A stretch of DNA of 8,323 bases from Anaerolineales bacterium (GTDB taxonomy: Bacteria; Chloroflexota; Anaerolineae; 4572-78; J111): NCBI GenBank assembly GCA_020634935.1, contig JACKAT010000095.1, positions 1 through 8,323 of the forward strand. Reading direction: 5' to 3'. Under the pieces are notes generated by a model that ran no database searches, was not told where the DNA came from, and saw nothing but the letters and a program-made list of their open reading frames with translations. Positions 1 to 5,925 of this stretch are shown in pieces (the stretch's first letter is position 1; the number at the start of each line of letters is the position of its first letter). The position numbers and the translations under genes are program-made.

Positions 1-859
1 TGGTGAGCATATCGGGCACCAAATCCCCATCCTCAGACGGCGAGCCGTTGGTATACGCGCCGTTGGTCGGGGTGGCTTCCGGGGTGGAGGCGGCGGGGGC
101 CGGTTCCGATGCGGTTCCAGTCTCGGCCGATGCGTCGGCTACGGCTTCGGCTTCCTCCTCGGCCGAGGCGGTGCGGCGCGGGCTGACATCATAACCCCAT
201 TTTTGCAACTCCACTGTGAGCTTAAATTTAAATTTGAAGGTCAGCAGATCGGTCGCGGCCGATTGCAAGAAGTTGTACAGATCCGCCGCAATCTGATTGC
301 AGGCGACCACGGCCTCTTCGCGTTGGTTCTGACCGGCGGCTCGGATATCGAGCTGCTGGCGCAGGTCGTCGCGAACTCGAATGACGTCGGCCAGGTTAGG
401 GCTGGTAAACCGCTCTTCTTCCGGCCGGCTCTGTTCTTTGGCGATATATTTGTCTAAGAGGTTGAGATGCTCTTTGCGGGTTTGGGGCAACAAAATATTC
501 TTGGTGGATTTCTTGGCTTCAAAGCCCCAGGCCTTGGCCCGAGAGGGGTTGGTGGGGAAAGCGGCATCAATTATTTTACGTATGGTGCGAACAACTTCAA
601 TCATCTCGCGATCAAGCCGCTCGATGGCTTCGGCGGCTTCGGCGCGTTGTACCTCGCCGTCCAGGCGCTTGGCGTCGGCCGCATCCCAGTCCGTCACCAA
701 GGCCGCCATATAGGGCGTATGCCTTAGCTGCTCTTCCGAGGGGAGGCTTTGCTCATACTTGATCAGGGCGCGGGACGAGTTGACCGTATCGGCGGGACGG
801 TCCCTATCGGGGAAATTGAGATGCAGTTTACTGGTGGTGTCATACTTGGTCGTAACCAT
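1..859 (-). CDS. Unidentified helical protein, C-terminus cut by window edge
   Basis: An uninterrupted reading frame runs leftward from ATG at 859-857 to the window edge: 286 complete codons with no stop. The start is supported by AGGAG seven bases upstream and by a near-consensus promoter farther out. Residues 1-60 are polar and open with MVTTKYDTTSKLHLNFPDRD. Residues ~60-100 and ~155-205 are charged and rich in A, E, R, L and Q, so probably helical and possibly coiled-coil. A conspicuous alternating FKFKFKL strand lies at 208-214. From about residue 230 the chain becomes a disordered-looking A/E/T/P/S/G-rich tail. There is no signal peptide, membrane segment or catalytic motif that I recognise, and I cannot name a family. 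The open frames on the opposite strand here are shadows. The gene is transcribed away from the cas genes, so nothing ties it to CRISPR function. Confidence 0.8.
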   Translation of the reverse strand, partial: MVTTKYDTTSKLHLNFPDRDRPADTVNSSRALIKYEQSLPSEEQLRHTPYMAALVTDWDAADAKRLDGEVQRAEAAEAIERLDREMIEVVRTIRKIIDAAFPTNPSRAKAWGFEAKKSTKNILLPQTRKEHLNLLDKYIAKEQSRPEEERFTSPNLADVIRVRDDLRQQLDIRAAGQNQREEAVVACNQIAADLYNFLQSAATDLLTFKFKFKLTVELQKWGYDVSPRRTASAEEEAEAVADASAETGTASEPAPAASTPEATPTNGAYTNGSPSEDGDLVPDMLT

Positions 860-937
860 GTTCTAGCTCCTGTAGATAATTGTATTTGATTAGAAGGGTA
901 CTCTGGTACGGCGTTGCCTTAAACAGACGTATTTTCC

Positions 938-984
938 AGTATATCTAACTCTTTCTAACTTGTCGAGTCGGGGAAAAAATTTTT
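938..984 (-). promoter_or_regulatory. Sigma-70-type promoter with UP-like element for the leftward gene
   Basis: Read on the minus strand, TCGACA (966-961) and TATACT (943-938) are separated by exactly 17 bases, each one mismatch from consensus. An A6T5 tract (984-974) lies just upstream of the -35 box, where an UP element would contact RNA polymerase alpha. Transcription would start near 931, giving a leader of about 70 nt before the ATG at 859. This explains most of the non-coding stretch 860-985. The remainder, 986-1036, holds only short GCGC-rich inverted repeats. Confidence 0.65.
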
Positions 985-1036
985 GGCGCACGGCCAAAGA
1001 GGCGCAAAGCGCTCCTGGCGCGAATAGAAACCCGCG

Positions 1037-1288
1037 ATTGGCGGCCAATCGCCTCTCCCGACTAGTAGGATGCCTTCATTGGCCGCCAATCGCCTCTTCC
1101 GACTAGTAGGACGCCTTCATTGGCCGCCAATCGCCTCTCCCGACTAGTAGGATGCCTTCATTGGCCGCCAATCGCCTCTTCCGACTAGTCGGACGCCTTC
1201 ATTGGCCGCCAATCGCCTCTCCCGACTAGTAGGATGCCTTCATTGGCCGCCAATTGCCTCTCCCGACTAGTAGGACGCCTTCATTGGC
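1037..1288. repeat. Six-unit 41-bp tandem repeat array with palindromic cores
   Basis: Six head-to-tail units of exactly 41 bp begin at 1040, 1081, 1122, 1163, 1204 and 1245, and the array ends in a partial copy (GGC) at 1286-1288. Each unit boundary carries the palindrome ATTGGCNGCCAAT (1037-1049 and every 41 bp after it). Each unit also has an ACTAGT core, which in unit 4 extends to the perfect palindrome CCGACTAGTCGG. Units 1, 3 and 5 share one variant (CTCCCGACTAGTAGGATG), units 2 and 4 another (TTCCGACTAGTNGGACG), and unit 6 is a hybrid, so an 82-bp dimer probably duplicated. There are no unique spacers, so it is not a CRISPR array. The 41-bp period is not a multiple of three, so it is not coding. 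It sits between two divergent promoters, which would suit a protein-binding array, but it may equally be a neutral VNTR. Confidence 0.92.
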
Positions 1289-1326
1289 AAAAAAAGGTTG
1301 TCACCGAAATGAGACTATGATAGAAT
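1289..1326 (+). promoter_or_regulatory. Sigma-70-type promoter for the small RNA
   Basis: TTGTCA (1298-1303) and TAGAAT (1321-1326) are separated by 17 bases, each one mismatch from consensus. A run of seven A (1289-1295) lies directly upstream of the -35 box. Transcription would begin near 1333. No ribosome binding site plus start codon of a plausible gene follows before the terminator at 1433-1464. Confidence 0.6.
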
Positions 1327-1332
1327 GAAATG

Positions 1333-1464
1333 AATATAACAAAAGACTTCGCCTGGGGGAGGCCGGGTATAGGTTTAGTTCTTTAACCCATTGACCCGGC
1401 TGCATCGTTGTGGCGATCTTATTAGGAGCGGAAACGCTGTCCGGGCATGGGCGGCGTTTTTTTT
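1333..1464 (+). ncRNA. Probable structured small RNA of about 130 nt, family unknown
   Basis: The stretch lies between a strong promoter and a strong intrinsic terminator and has no open frame worth calling. It can fold into GCCT/AGGC (1351-1354 with 1360-1363) or, overlapping that, a 7-bp perfect stem GCCGGGT/ACCCGGC (1362-1368 with 1394-1400) enclosing GGTT/AACC (1372-1375 with 1385-1388). These are followed by ATCG/CGAT (1404-1407 with 1414-1417) and AGCG-GAAA-CGCT (1427-1438), a tetraloop hairpin. I compared it by eye with 6S RNA, SRP RNA and the common riboswitch cores and saw no match. It could be a free-standing sRNA or a premature-termination leader. The nearest downstream gene starts 250 bases past the terminator, which favours a free RNA. 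Confidence 0.5.
1433..1464 (+). terminator. Rho-independent terminator of the small RNA
   Basis: AACGCTGTCC (1433-1442) pairs with GGGCGGCGTT (1449-1458) over ten base pairs, two of them G-U, around a six-base loop. The last pairs run into eight T (1457-1464). The left arm shares CGCT with the AGCG-GAAA-CGCT hairpin just before it, so the two folds exclude each other. Confidence 0.85.
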
Positions 1465-1519
1465 GTTGGTTCGTCAGTGGGTTGGTTGGGTAGTTGGTTG
1501 TTGGGATGGTCGGTTCTAA
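1465..1519 (+). other. G/T-rich low-complexity stretch
   Basis: Repeated GTTGG and GGG runs on the + strand (for example GGGTTGGTTGGG at 1479-1490, then further GG and GGG runs to 1513) contain no C except in isolated places. The spacing of GG runs would allow a two-tier G-quadruplex, a weak structure. No gene or promoter is visible here. Confidence 0.4.
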
Positions 1520-1602
1520 AGGTGACAGTCACTTGAGCAGTTAAACCGGCCGGTCTGAGCTACCTGACGGCTTGATCTACCATCATCAAGTGACTGTCAC
1601 CT
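1520..1602. repeat. 83-bp element bounded by 17-bp perfect inverted repeats
   Basis: AGGTGACAGTCACTTGA (1520-1536) is the exact reverse complement of TCAAGTGACTGTCACCT (1586-1602), with 49 bases between. Each arm is itself nearly palindromic around GTGAC-N-GTCAC. The interior contains a further palindrome, ACCGGCCGGT (1545-1554). Size and symmetry suit a MITE-like or REP-like mobile palindrome. No target-site duplication is evident: the flanks are CTAA and GATT. The right arm falls just upstream of a TATAAA (1624-1629), about where the -35 region would lie, so it may also act as an operator for the next gene. Confidence 0.75.
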
Positions 1603-1623
1603 GATTTGCAACTCCTCCAATTT

Positions 1624-1715
1624 TATAAATCCGGCCAGATTACCTGGCCTTGCTGCCGTTACGGCAACAAGGGGGCGATAGGCTGTAGACATCTTAACCC
1701 TGGAGGTGTCTACAG
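1624..1715 (+). promoter_or_regulatory. Structured leader with a hairpin over the ribosome binding site
   Basis: A -10-like TATAAA (1624-1629), without a clear -35 box, is followed by three consecutive hairpins. They are GGCCAG/CTGGCC (1633-1638 with 1644-1649), TGCCGT/ACGGCA (1654-1659 with 1661-1666, flanked by TTG/CAA), and a 12-bp stem of 1683-1694 with 1704-1715. The third has nine perfect outer pairs (CTGTAGACA/TGTCTACAG) and contains the GGAGG ribosome binding site (1702-1706) in its loop and 3' arm. Its last base is the first base of the GTG start codon. This could limit translation of the following gene. As DNA, the same 9-bp inverted repeat could be an operator. Confidence 0.5.
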
Positions 1716-1924
1716 TGGGACGCAAAATCAATCCATTGCGACGAACGGAAGTTATCAAGACCGTGGGCGAGCATCACGAACAGCTTACAGCCGGAGGTAT
1801 TGCAAAAAAGTTGGGCCTGCACCCGCAGGAAGTGGCGCGGGTGTTGACCGCGCTGGAGGATGAGCCGGAGAAGGTGGTGCATGAAGACGATGGGGGCTTT
1901 TTGGGCCTATTCAAATTTTGGTAG
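1715..1924 (+). CDS. Small winged helix-turn-helix protein, 69 aa
   Basis: I start this gene at GTG 1715, because GGAGG (1702-1706) lies eight bases upstream. An in-frame GTG at 1706 overlaps that site and is less likely. The product begins MGRKINPLRR and looks like a stand-alone winged helix: helix 1 about residues 11-20, helix 2 at 25-34 (TAGGIAKKLG), recognition helix about 36-47 (HPQEVARVLTAL), then a short wing, VVHEDDGGFLGLFKF, to the C-terminus. It has no ligand-binding or catalytic domain. It is probably a small DNA-binding regulator, perhaps acting on the inverted repeats in its own leader. A hairpin terminator follows, separating it from cas3, so it is a single-gene unit. No specific family is assigned, and a role in CRISPR control is only suggested by proximity. 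Confidence 0.7.
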   Translation: MGRKINPLRRTEVIKTVGEHHEQLTAGGIAKKLGLHPQEVARVLTALEDEPEKVVHEDDGGFLGLFKFW

Positions 1925-1943
1925 CCCGGCGATCACGGTATGG

Positions 1944-1970
1944 GGCAACAAGGTGTGGTACGCTGTTGCC
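1944..1970 (+). other. Hairpin after the winged-helix gene
   Basis: GGCAACA (1944-1950) pairs exactly with TGTTGCC (1964-1970) around a 13-base loop. No T-run follows, so it is not itself a terminator. It may protect the 3' end of the transcript. Confidence 0.4.
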
Positions 1971-1991
1971 GTACTCAATTATAAGCGGCGC

Positions 1992-2034
1992 GATGGTCTT
2001 GGTTGAGATAACCAAGACCATCCACGCGATTTTT
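1992..2034 (+). terminator. Hairpin terminator between the winged-helix gene and cas3
   Basis: GATGGTCTTGGTT (1992-2004) and AACCAAGACCATC (2010-2022) form a perfect 13-bp stem with a five-base loop. A T5 run (2030-2034) follows seven bases later, a little farther than usual, so termination may be less than complete. It should insulate cas3 from transcription of the upstream gene. Confidence 0.6.
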
Positions 2035-2035
2035 A

Positions 2036-2260
2036 CCCTCACCCCGTCGCTAACGCGACTCCCCTCTCCCTCAGGGAGAGGGGTTGAATAAGGCCCCAAG
2101 CTTTCGAGGCCGGCGAGCATTCTACCCCCTCCCAGCCTCCCCCTGCTAGGGGGAGGAGCCAATACTTCCCCCCCAGCGGGGGGGACCGAGGGGGGGAGAA
2201 TGTTCGCTAACCCAAACTATCCGCCCCTGAACCCTGAGGGAGAGGGGTTGAGGGTGAGGG
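2036..2260. repeat. 225-bp nested inverted repeat in front of cas3
   Basis: The outer arms CCCTCACCC (2036-2044) and GGGTGAGGG (2252-2260) are followed inward by CCCCTCTCCCTCAGGG (2061-2076) and its complement (2232-2247). Further inward, GCGAGCATTCT (2113-2123) matches the complement of 2197-2207 with one mismatch. Local hairpins lie within: 2061-2083 (10 bp), 2136-2156 (9 bp) and 2168-2184 (seven C against seven G). This looks like several short mobile palindromes of a high-copy family, nested or inserted next to each other. It fills the gap between the upstream terminator and the cas3 ribosome binding site at 2271. I see no convincing promoter inside it, so where cas3 transcription starts is unresolved. 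Confidence 0.8.
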
Positions 2261-2282
2261 CTAACTTCCCAGGAGCAGGATC

Positions 2283-5200
2283 ATGACTCGTTCTATTCAC
2301 GATGATGATTTAGTTGAAATGTACACCCGCCAGGGCCGGGGCTATTCCGACCAGGAACTGGCCGACCATTTTGAGGTGGGCCGCGACGCTATCTTCAAGC
2401 GGCGGCGAAAGTTGGAAAGCCGCTACCCGTTCAAAGAAACGGAGCGGGGCAAATATCGCATCGATACCAACGCGCTGGTCTCTAATATTCCGATCAAACC
2501 GGCGGAGGCGCTGGTGCTGTACGCCTTTCTACGGCGATCCGGGCGCAGCACCCCTTTCCCCAAAAAACACGTCAAAGAGGCGCTCAGCAAGCTGGCCCCG
2601 GCCCTATACAAGCCCATGACCGAAAAATTAGGACAAGCCGCGGCCAAAACGTTGGAACACCCTGATGACGCCGCCCGCGAAGCGATTTTGGACAAAATTC
2701 TGGTGGCCTGGACCGAAAAACGGGCCATCCGCCTCAAGTACCAGGCCCTGGAACGCCGGGGCGACCCGATTTGGCATACCGTCAGCCCCTATCTGATCGA
2801 GCCGTCGCCCTGGAGCGACAGCGTTTATCTAGTGGGTTATAGCACCACCAACCGGAGTATCGTCCCTTTTAGCCTGGAGCGTATTGCCAAGGCGGTGGAA
2901 ACTTCGGAACCCTTCCAGGAGTGCGACCCGCAGACCGAACAGCAAATCCTAAACCATGCTTGGGGCATCTGGCACAGTGACCAAAAACCGGAGCGGGTGC
3001 GGCTTAAATTTAGCGGCTACCGGGCCGTCCGCCGCCTGCGCGAGAGCGTGTGGCATCCTGAGGAGTCGGTGGCAGGGCCGGATGACTACAGCACCGCCAT
3101 CTGGCAAGCCGACATCGCCGAACCGCAGGAGATGCTGCCCTGGATACGGGGGTGGGGTGACGCGGTGATCGTGTTGGAACCGGAGGAACTGCGGGAGGAA
3201 ATTAAAGGGCAAATATGGAAATCGGCCCGAAATTACGAACTGGCAATCCAGGCCACCGACCTTGACTCACGCCTGTTAAGGCTGTGGGGCAAAACGACGG
3301 CAGACCCCGACCGGTTTCATCCGGCGCTTTATCATCTGTTTGACGTGGCCCACGTGGCCTGGCAGCTTCTCAGCGCCCGCGCTTCCTCGCGGTGGCGGCG
3401 GGTGCTGGCCGAAGCGCTTAATACCGAGGCGGAAACCTTAGCGGAATGGCTGCCTTACCTGATTGCGCTGCACGATATCGGCAAACTGTCGGTACCTTTC
3501 CAAATCTTAAATACCCGGCAGCACGCCCGCTTAATGGCCGAAGGCTTTGTGTTTGGTAAGGCCGGCCAAAATGACGGACGCAAGCTCCACCATTCGATTG
3601 TAGGGCGCATCGTGCTGAAGGAAATGATCGCCGATTGGCCGGATAATCTGGCGGCGGCGTTTATCGAGATGGTCAGCGGGCATCACGGTATCTTCCAGGC
3701 TGATAGGCAAAGCCATCGCCGTGATCTGAAATGGATGGATGAAGCCGAGGAGTGGTCTCACCTGCGCCAACGGGCGATACGGATATGTCAAAGCTATTTG
3801 CTGCAACAGTGGCCCGACCCGCTGCCCCAGCCGGCCAATCAATCGACGGCGATGATGGCGCTCAACGGCTTTTGTATCTTATGCGACTGGTTAGGATCGG
3901 ATGAAACCTATTTTAGGCCCGAACCGCATACGCCCCTGTTAGAGTACATCCCCAAAAGCCGCCAACGCGCCCACAACCGGGTGCGCGACGCCGGTTTCTT
4001 TCAATTGGCTCACAGCGCGGCCCCAACCCGGTTCGCGCCCCTATTTGGTTTTGCGCCGCGCCCGCTACAAGCCGCCATCGACGCCATTCCCGACAGCTTG
4101 CTAAACCGGCCCACGCTGACCATCATTGAAGCGCCAACCGGCGAGGGTAAAACCGAAGCGGCGCTGGCCCTGGCGCGGCGCATAGCGGCCCTACGTCATA
4201 GCGACGAGATGTACCTTGCCCTGCCGACAACCGCCACCAGCAACGCCATGTTTCAACGGGTTCAAACCTATTTACAGGAACGGTTGGGCTTGCCGCCCGA
4301 ACTGGTCAAACTGGTTCACGGCCAGGATTTCTTGGTTGAAGATGATTTGCGGGTGGAGCCGACCCGGACTATTGAGTTGGATCATGAGCCGGAGCCGCCG
4401 TCGTTGGCCTGGTTTTCGCCCAAGAAAAAGGCGCTGCTGGCTCCTTTTGGCGTAGGCACCATCGATCAGGCCGAGTTATCGGCGCTGAATGTTCGCCACA
4501 ATGCGCTGCGGATAGTGGGGCTGGCCGGCAAGACCATCATCCTGGATGAGGTTCACGCCTACGATACCTATATGACCACCATCATCAAACGGATGCTGAC
4601 CTGGCTGGCGGCCTTGGGCAGTTCCGTTATTTTGTTATCGGCCACCCTGCCCCAGGCGCGGCGGCAGGAGTTGGCCCAGGCATTTACCGGCCAACCCTTA
4701 GATACCGCCCTCGATTTAGAGGCTTACCCCAATCTGCTAACGATAGGGGCAAGAGGGTATCATCACTGCCAACCGCAGGCGTTTCAGCCCGGTAAAACCA
4801 TAACCCTCCATTGGGTAGCCTTGGCTCACAACGACGCGAAGGCCAAAGCCCAATGGTTGCTGGATCAAGTAACGGCAGGCGGCGGCGCGTGCTGGATGAC
4901 CAACACCGTTAAACGCGCCCAACAAATTTATGCCCACTTGTTGGATATGGCCCCGTCCGATGTGGCCCTGGATTTACTCCACGCCCAGTTTCCACTACGG
5001 GAGCGGGAAAAGCGGGAGAAAAGCATTAGGGATAAGTACGGTAAAGACGGTCAACGCCCAACCAAAGGCATTGTGGTCGGGACGCAGGTGCTGGAGCAAA
5101 GTCTTGACCTTGATTTTGATGTCATGATGACCGATCTGGCTCCGATTGATCTGGTTTTACAGCGGGCCGGCCGGCTGCACCGGCACGAACGCGAGGCCGG

Positions 5201-5903
5201 CGCGCGCCACGCCCATACCACCCCCCACCTCTATGTGAACACCCCGCTTGAGACCGCCGACAAGAAAATTTACGGGGAGTATATCTTGGCCCGGACGCTG
5301 GCCGCGCTGGAAACACGCGCCTTCTTCGCGCTGCCCGAAGATTATCGCCCTTTGATAGAAGCCGTTTATGACGAAACGCCGCCGGACGCCGGCGATCCGC
5401 TCTATGCCGCCTGGCATACGTTGGAGTCCCAGCGCATAAAACTGGAAGATGAAGCGGAACTACGCCTCATGGACGCGCCCGATCCCGACTATCCTTTCTA
5501 CCGCAGCGCCAAACCCCAAGGATTTAAAGAGGATGAAGACAGCAGCGGCTGGCTGGCGGCCCAAACCCGATGGGGGCAAGAAAGCCTCACCGTTATCCCC
5601 CTCATCCGTGAGGGCGAGACGGCCCGAACCCCGGCAGGCGATATGACCGCGCCGCTCAATCAGGCCGCGAAGCGAGAAACGCAGCTCAACCTGCTGCGCC
5701 ACAGCCTGCGACTATCCCACCAGACGTTGGTCAAGTATCTCAAAACTCAACCGGAGACGGCCCCCCTATTTACGGAGTCGGCGCTGCTGCGGGCGTGTAC
5801 CCCGCTGTGGCTGGAATCGGATGCACTACCGGTCGCCGTCACGCTGCATCCTGATTTGGGGCTGGTGATCGGGGCGTTGGTTGAGGAGGAAAATGATGAT
5901 TGA
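2283..5903 (+). CDS. cas3: Cas3 helicase-nuclease with fused N-terminal HTH-WYL-WCX regulator
   Basis: This 1206-residue protein starts at ATG 2283, with AGGAG seven bases upstream. Residues ~1-60 form a winged helix (ELADHF-EVGRDAIFKRRRKL). About 145-205 is a WYL domain (IRLKYQA, VSPYLIEP, VYLVGYS, VPFSLERI), with Val in place of Trp in the WYL triad. About 237-310 looks like the WCX extension. Cas3 proper follows. The HD nuclease keeps H346, H397-D398, H436/H437 and H467/H468. The helicase keeps Walker A APTGEGKT (617-624), LALPTTATSNAMF (645-657), the DEVH box (755-758), SAT (786-788), GTQVLEQSLDLDFD (933-946) and QRAGRLHR (960-967). Residues 322-1206 (885) match the usual I-E Cas3 length, so the extra ~320 residues are an addition. 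Cascade recruits Cas3 to nick and unwind target DNA 3'-5' and degrade it. The regulator role is inferred. No in-frame Met or good ribosome site would yield Cas3 alone. Confidence 0.95.
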   Translation: MTRSIHDDDLVEMYTRQGRGYSDQELADHFEVGRDAIFKRRRKLESRYPFKETERGKYRIDTNALVSNIPIKPAEALVLYAFLRRSGRSTPFPKKHVKEALSKLAPALYKPMTEKLGQAAAKTLEHPDDAAREAILDKILVAWTEKRAIRLKYQALERRGDPIWHTVSPYLIEPSPWSDSVYLVGYSTTNRSIVPFSLERIAKAVETSEPFQECDPQTEQQILNHAWGIWHSDQKPERVRLKFSGYRAVRRLRESVWHPEESVAGPDDYSTAIWQADIAEPQEMLPWIRGWGDAVIVLEPEELREEIKGQIWKSARNYELAIQATDLDSRLLRLWGKTTADPDRFHPALYHLFDVAHVAWQLLSARASSRWRRVLAEALNTEAETLAEWLPYLIALHDIGKLSVPFQILNTRQHARLMAEGFVFGKAGQNDGRKLHHSIVGRIVLKEMIADWPDNLAAAFIEMVSGHHGIFQADRQSHRRDLKWMDEAEEWSHLRQRAIRICQSYLLQQWPDPLPQPANQSTAMMALNGFCILCDWLGSDETYFRPEPHTPLLEYIPKSRQRAHNRVRDAGFFQLAHSAAPTRFAPLFGFAPRPLQAAIDAIPDSLLNRPTLTIIEAPTGEGKTEAALALARRIAALRHSDEMYLALPTTATSNAMFQRVQTYLQERLGLPPELVKLVHGQDFLVEDDLRVEPTRTIELDHEPEPPSLAWFSPKKKALLAPFGVGTIDQAELSALNVRHNALRIVGLAGKTIILDEVHAYDTYMTTIIKRMLTWLAALGSSVILLSATLPQARRQELAQAFTGQPLDTALDLEAYPNLLTIGARGYHHCQPQAFQPGKTITLHWVALAHNDAKAKAQWLLDQVTAGGGACWMTNTVKRAQQIYAHLLDMAPSDVALDLLHAQFPLREREKREKSIRDKYGKDGQRPTKGIVVGTQVLEQSLDLDFDVMMTDLAPIDLVLQRAGRLHRHEREAGARHAHTTPHLYVNTPLETADKKIYGEYILARTLAALETRAFFALPEDYRPLIEAVYDETPPDAGDPLYAAWHTLESQRIKLEDEAELRLMDAPDPDYPFYRSAKPQGFKEDEDSSGWLAAQTRWGQESLTVIPLIREGETARTPAGDMTAPLNQAAKRETQLNLLRHSLRLSHQTLVKYLKTQPETAPLFTESALLRACTPLWLESDALPVAVTLHPDLGLVIGALVEEENDD

Positions 5904-5925
5904 TGATGATTGAGCCACACCCCCC

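Noticed and set aside
3..727. Several + strand open frames in the first 730 bases
   Set aside because: They lie opposite a continuous minus-strand frame that has its own start, ribosome site and promoter; they are antisense shadows.
1037..1288. Regular repeats near cas genes as a possible CRISPR array
   Set aside because: Units are contiguous 41-bp copies with no unique spacers, and they vary within the unit; this is a tandem repeat.
1706..1714. GTG start giving three extra residues on the winged-helix protein
   Set aside because: It overlaps the GGAGG site, which is ideally spaced for GTG 1715.
1911..2162. Minus-strand open frame of 83 residues
   Set aside because: It runs through a terminator hairpin and repeat sequence, and its product is low-complexity with no ribosome site; not a gene.
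3130..3330. Separate translation start for Cas3 after the regulator module
   Set aside because: The only in-frame Met before the HD domain is M284, inside the WCX region and without a spaced ribosome site; the next (M418) lies past the first HD ligands.
2283..5903. Possible inactivated Cas3
   Set aside because: All expected HD and helicase motifs are present and the frame is unbroken, so there is no sign of decay.
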